NCBI GenBank assembly: GCA_937877165.1
Contig: CALEFO010000111.1
Location: 1 to 6,117 of the forward strand
Direction of reading: 5' to 3'
Source: an uncultured Lachnospiraceae bacterium
GTDB lineage: Bacteria; Bacillota; Clostridia; Lachnospirales; Lachnospiraceae
Length of the DNA: 6,117 bases
This document shows positions 5,861 through 6,117 of the stretch, in pieces. Position 1 is the stretch's first letter. The number at the start of each line of letters is the position of its first letter. The notes under the pieces are model-generated. The model did not search any database. It was given only the letters and a program-made list of their open reading frames with translations, and had not been told where the DNA came from. The position numbers and the translations under genes were made by a program.

Positions 5861-6117
5861 AGAGCGATAAGCCGGGTTCTGTCGTTGGACGATCATCTTT
5901 CTAGAGCTGCCGTTGCCGACAGCTTCAAGCGACGCACCTGGAAACGGATCGGGCCAATCCATGGTTTCCGTTTCGGTCTTGCTTCGGATAGGGTTTGCAT
6001 GGCTCCGCACATTACTGCACGGACGGTAGTCTCTTACACTGCCTTTTCACCCTTACCTTCCTCCGAAGAAGAAGGCGGTATATCTCTGTTGCACTGTCCC
6101 TGGAGTCGCCTCCGCCG
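5852..6117 (-). ncRNA. rnpB: RNase P RNA, bacterial type A, 3' portion (5' end outside window)
   Basis: RNase P RNA is the catalytic subunit that removes the 5' leader from pre-tRNAs. On the minus strand the conserved pieces appear in order: CAGTGCAACAGAGA, a P12 hairpin with a UUCG loop (6056-6075), GGTAAGGGTGAAA, GTAAGAGACTACC, GCAAACCC, a P15-P17 region with a GGT (5936-5938) placed like the L15 element that pairs with the tRNA CCA end, a P18 hairpin closed by a GCAA tetraloop (5906-5923), and the near-universal CAGAACCCGGCTTATCG at the 3' side (about 5866-5882). The helix pattern fits type A rather than the Bacillus type B. About 266 nt are present; the first 100 or so nucleotides, including the 5' strands of P1-P4, lie beyond the window. 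The exact 3' end is approximate. Confidence 0.95.

Overview
The window (6117 bp, moderate GC) looks like chromosomal core DNA of a Clostridia-type Firmicute, most likely Lachnospiraceae. This rests on the style of SecG, the short Lys/Ala-rich S20 protein, AGGA/GGAGG-type ribosome binding sites, strong intrinsic terminators, and paralogous G3E GTPases with His-rich inserts. The genus cannot be named from the sequence alone.

Left end (1-454): secG lies on the minus strand and is closed by a clean intrinsic terminator. Exactly after its T-run, the sequence changes to what looks like the 5' end of a group IIC (class C) intron, cut by the window edge. A 105-bp divergent intergenic region then leads to a plus-strand gene. 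Middle (455-2864): a 575-residue multipass GT-C (family 39-like) glycosyltransferase is followed by rpsT (S20), which has a near-consensus promoter, a long 5' leader hairpin and a strong terminator.

Right part (2865-5798, minus strand, read right to left): a compact three-gene set. It consists of a membrane-anchored trypsin-like (HtrA-like, PDZ-less) serine protease, then after 24 bp a CobW/G3E GTPase with a CxCC motif and a very His/Cys-rich tandem-repeat insert, then after 51 bp a divergent G3E GTPase without CxCC and with a C-terminal domain resembling the TIGR03943/DUF1980 (YcgQ) tail. The two GTPases plausibly act in metal (zinc-like) delivery or homeostasis. The protease link is positional only. 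Right end (about 5852-6117): the 3' two thirds or so of a type A RNase P RNA (rnpB), also on the minus strand and upstream of the protease gene.

Most genes here are ordinary. The items most worth a second look are the putative IIC intron junction after the secG terminator, the 4 x 36-bp His/Cys repeat, the G3E plus YcgQ-tail fusion, and the rpsT leader structure.
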